24,534 bases of DNA from Treponema sp. (lineage in GTDB: Bacteria; Spirochaetota; Spirochaetia; Treponematales; Breznakiellaceae), in assembly GCA_031275535.1 (NCBI GenBank), contig JAISOR010000171.1:1-24534 (forward strand), in the 5' to 3' direction. The notes below the pieces were generated by a model that had not been told where the DNA came from, ran no database searches, and worked only from the letters and a program-made list of their open reading frames with translations. A program made the position numbers and the translations under genes. Of this stretch, positions 22,321 to 24,534 are shown one piece after another (positions within the stretch are counted from its first letter, which is position 1; the number at the start of each line of letters is the position of its first letter).

Positions 22321-23868
22321 TCATTTATCAAATAAATATCCTAATTCATAATAATTACTTACATCAATACCATATTCATTATATAATGCTGTTGACATTG
22401 ATTTGTATTGATTGGCAAGTTCATCATTGCCTGATTGCAACGCACAAAAGGATGCTTTTTTATATGCCAGAGGTAATACTTCCATATTTAATGATAATTT
22501 ATTCTCAAATAATTTCTGAAAATTATCAAGCGCCGAGGTGTATTCTTTGTTTTCTGACAGGACCAATGCTATCCAGTACAGGGGCCATAGATCTTCCGGG
22601 AAAATATCAAGGGCCTTTCGGCAATATTCAATAATTTGATATGGTTTTTTCGTACTAAGAAATTCTTCAATGTTTGTATAAAACATATATTCCATATATA
22701 GCCGTATTTCATTTTCGGAATGATGAAGATTTATATAATCCGAAGCGTCCTGATTTTGAGTGAAGGCATAAGTTTCAAGATCATCAAGAGCTTTTTGCAA
22801 AGAAATATTTCCGGTGGACTCGCTGGTCCTCCAGAAATTATAATTAAAATGTTCACCATAATACATTTTTAAATAATAGAGGGCCATAATATATTGTCCT
22901 TCACCCGAGAGAAAAGCGGAAGAATCATTGCCATAAAAATCACGCGTTTTTCTTAAGTCTTTAACCAGATTAAATATATATCGTAAATTTGCATTTACCG
23001 GGACATATTGATAAAAGGAGCCGAATTTTGTTTCCGGTTCTACGATAAAACCGTCATAATTATCCTTATCATAAAAAATATCCCAATGGTGGATGTCTTC
23101 TGATACTATTATTTTCGGAACGGTAATAGTACCTCGCCATTCTTGAATAAGTATATCTGAATTTCGCACTTCGTAAGGAAGATAAAAACGATAACTGGCA
23201 AAGGAATTCCCATAATGGTCTAAAAGCCATGACCCAAGAGGCTTATAATTATTGCCTTTATTTTTTTGAATTCGTTTAATACCATGAACAGAGCCGTAGT
23301 GAATAAGAGCCTTTTCATTGGGAACAGCGGAATCCATAATAGCAATTATAGCTTTTGCAGCGTAAGAATCCCGGTAGTTCATCCAGTCGTCCTGTTCTAT
23401 GGCACTATAATCTTCTCTGCCGGATTCAGGGGCTATTATCTTAATCCGGTCTTCTTCCGGCAAAGAGGCGTTTAAGTTCCGAACCGCCTGATAATACGAT
23501 GCCCCTTCATATCTCCATCCGGCGGACATCCATGGATAAAACATAAAGAAAAAATAATTTTCGTCCCCAATTGCAAGGTAATCGGGGATGCCGCTTTCAT
23601 CGAATATGTACCGTACTCCGGCATCATAAAAATCCCCGATATTTTCCGCGATAAAAAGTTCTTCATTTACTATTGGATGTGATTCGCCTATAAAAATGAT
23701 TTTTTTGTTTTTTATCTCTTCAAGTATACAAGTTAATGCATCCGGCGCGCTGATGCTTATTTCCCGTAGTTCTGCTACCGCTTCTTTGGCAGCATTACAT
23801 CCGGAAAGTATAAGTGAAAGACATACTATACACCATAGGGCCTTCTTTCTAAATGCTAATTTTGACAT
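22321..23868 (-). CDS. Large lipoprotein with a Tiki/ChaN/erythromycin-esterase-like domain and helical-repeat tail
   Basis: A 515-residue lipoprotein with lipobox LILSGC and acylated C24. Residues about 40-330 look like the EreA/ChaN/Tiki superfamily: KKIIFIGESHPIVNEELFIAE has the early G-E-x-H motif (G61-E62-S63-H64), FYDAGVRYIFDESG supplies the acidic pair expected next, and LIHYGSVHGIKR has H190 and H195 like the second histidine motif. Known members include erythromycin esterases, the ChaN haem-binding lipoprotein and Tiki metalloproteases, so function is open. The C-terminal part (about 330-515) is helical, with TPR-like pairs such as PYQIIEYCRKALDIFPEDLW followed by PLYWIALVLSENKEYTSAL. 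It has its own promoter, faces the exported-protein gene and diverges from the ABC exporter. Confidence 0.6.
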   Translation of the reverse strand: MSKLAFRKKALWCIVCLSLILSGCNAAKEAVAELREISISAPDALTCILEEIKNKKIIFIGESHPIVNEELFIAENIGDFYDAGVRYIFDESGIPDYLAIGDENYFFFMFYPWMSAGWRYEGASYYQAVRNLNASLPEEDRIKIIAPESGREDYSAIEQDDWMNYRDSYAAKAIIAIMDSAVPNEKALIHYGSVHGIKRIQKNKGNNYKPLGSWLLDHYGNSFASYRFYLPYEVRNSDILIQEWRGTITVPKIIVSEDIHHWDIFYDKDNYDGFIVEPETKFGSFYQYVPVNANLRYIFNLVKDLRKTRDFYGNDSSAFLSGEGQYIMALYYLKMYYGEHFNYNFWRTSESTGNISLQKALDDLETYAFTQNQDASDYINLHHSENEIRLYMEYMFYTNIEEFLSTKKPYQIIEYCRKALDIFPEDLWPLYWIALVLSENKEYTSALDNFQKLFENKLSLNMEVLPLAYKKASFCALQSGNDELANQYKSMSTALYNEYGIDVSNYYELGYLFDK

Positions 23869-23893
23869 TTCTATACCCCAAATCTATGTTTAA

Positions 23894-23922
23894 ATAGTAT
23901 TACACGGTATTGGGGTTGTCAA
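23894..23922 (-). promoter_or_regulatory. Promoter of the Tiki/ChaN-like lipoprotein gene
   Basis: On the minus strand a perfect TTGACA (23917-23922) and TACTAT (23894-23899) are spaced by 17 bp, 25 bp before the start codon. The promoter marks the right edge of the A+T-rich island. Confidence 0.72.
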
Positions 23923-23945
23923 TCTATTTTTTGGAGGATGATACA

Positions 23946-24534
23946 TTGGAAACCAAAACACTGGTCAAACAGATAAAAGCCAAAAACCGCGCCTCGAATG
24001 TGTATGTGTTCGTGAGCGTGCTGTCCGGTGTCGGGACCACGCTGTTGACGGTCATGCTGGTACATCTGCTTCTCGCGGGGCAGCTTACAACGGAACGGAT
24101 ATGGCAAACCGGTGTGGGCATAGTCATTCTACAAACCGCAAAGGCCGTCTTTTACGCATTGGGGATCCGGAGGGCGCATCACGCCGCGTACAGATCCCTT
24201 GCGGATTTACGGCTCGACATCATCAGCCATTTGAAGAAACTGCCCCTTGGGTTTTTCCAAAAACGCATGACCGGGGATCTGGCAAATATCATCGGCCAAG
24301 ATGTGGAGCAAATAGAGATTTATCTGGCCCACACCCAGCCGGAAATTATGGCCACAACCCTTATCGCCGCGCTCATCACGGCGCTCATGTTCATCGTTGA
24401 CTGGCGGCTGGCCTTATGTCTGCTCGTGCCGGTTGCCGCGGCGCTGGGGCTGTTGGCGTTGATATTCGTACTTTGGAGCGGCCTGATCGCACGGTACAAT
24501 CAGGCAACGAAGGAAATGGCGGAAAATCTTATGG
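23946..24534 (+). CDS. ABC exporter with transmembrane domain, 3'-truncated by window edge (TTG start)
   Basis: The first 196 residues of a membrane protein, cut by the window end. It shows several membrane helices (about 19-43, 57-74, 134-156 and 161-187). It also has the conserved intracellular-loop segment of type I exporters, LRLDIISHLKKLPLGFFQKR, followed by MTGDLANIIGQDVEQIE. That pattern is the ABC_membrane domain of MsbA/MdlB/CydC-like transporters, whose ATPase domain should lie beyond the edge. The start is TTG 23946, with GGAGG at 23933-23937, 8 nt upstream; the nearby ATG at 23938 runs into a stop after 12 codons. Composition is G+C-rich again, unlike the island to its left. Substrate is unknown. 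Many such genes occur in pairs, so a second half-transporter may follow. Confidence 0.8.
   Translation, partial: METKTLVKQIKAKNRASNVYVFVSVLSGVGTTLLTVMLVHLLLAGQLTTERIWQTGVGIVILQTAKAVFYALGIRRAHHAAYRSLADLRLDIISHLKKLPLGFFQKRMTGDLANIIGQDVEQIEIYLAHTQPEIMATTLIAALITALMFIVDWRLALCLLVPVAAALGLLALIFVLWSGLIARYNQATKEMAENLM

Noticed and set aside
1..24534. CRISPR arrays, tRNA, rRNA, transposases or integrases
   Set aside because: No evenly spaced direct repeats, cloverleaf-like or rRNA segments, and no recombinase motifs were seen on reading. The island therefore has no visible mobility gene inside the window.

Overview
The window looks like a piece of chromosome from a diderm, probably anaerobic spirochaete, most likely a relative of the higher-G+C insect-gut treponemes. 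That placement is an inference. It rests on a FabV/TER-type enoyl reductase that closely resembles the Treponema denticola enzyme as I remember it, an O2-independent radical-SAM haem-degrading enzyme, several lipoproteins and a TonB/outer-membrane-receptor system. No rRNA, tRNA, CRISPR array, transposase or integrase was seen. Most of the sequence is G+C-rich. A block at about 19.8-23.9 kb is strikingly A+T-rich.

Region 1 (1-7.2 kb) is a haem/iron acquisition module in two convergent units. The plus-strand unit holds the tail of an ABC importer ATPase, a HutW/ChuW-type radical SAM haem-utilisation enzyme, a periplasmic substrate-binding protein, ExbB, ExbD and TonB. The minus-strand unit holds a TonB-dependent receptor followed by an HmuY-like haem-binding lipoprotein. 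Together they suggest surface haem capture, energised outer-membrane passage, periplasmic binding, ABC import and anaerobic haem opening with iron release. Between the units lie a minus-strand terminator and a structured non-coding stretch.

Region 2 (7.2-7.8 kb) is a divergent promoter region, with an inverted repeat at each promoter, and a small DUF454 membrane protein gene.

Region 3 (7.8-17.3 kb) is a compact minus-strand operon for type II fatty-acid synthesis, transcribed fabH-fabD-fabG-fabF-fabZ-fabV-accB-accC-accD-accA. It supplies all four acetyl-CoA carboxylase subunits and a full initiation and elongation cycle, with FabV as the only enoyl reductase. No acyl carrier protein gene is present. 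A strong promoter and a 27-bp inverted repeat placed at about +1 suggest dedicated regulation.

Region 4 (17.4-19.8 kb) has a pseudouridine synthase gene (minus), a 418-bp intergenic region with two large terminator-like inverted repeats, and an NlpC/P60 peptidase fused to a probable beta-rich outer-membrane-like domain (plus).

Region 5 (19.8-23.9 kb) is the A+T-rich island. It holds an unknown lipoprotein, an APH/kinase-fold protein, an unknown exported protein and a Tiki/ChaN/erythromycin-esterase-like lipoprotein with a helical-repeat tail. Three of the four have recognisable sigma70-type promoters. At 23.946 kb the composition returns to high G+C and a truncated ABC exporter gene runs off the end.
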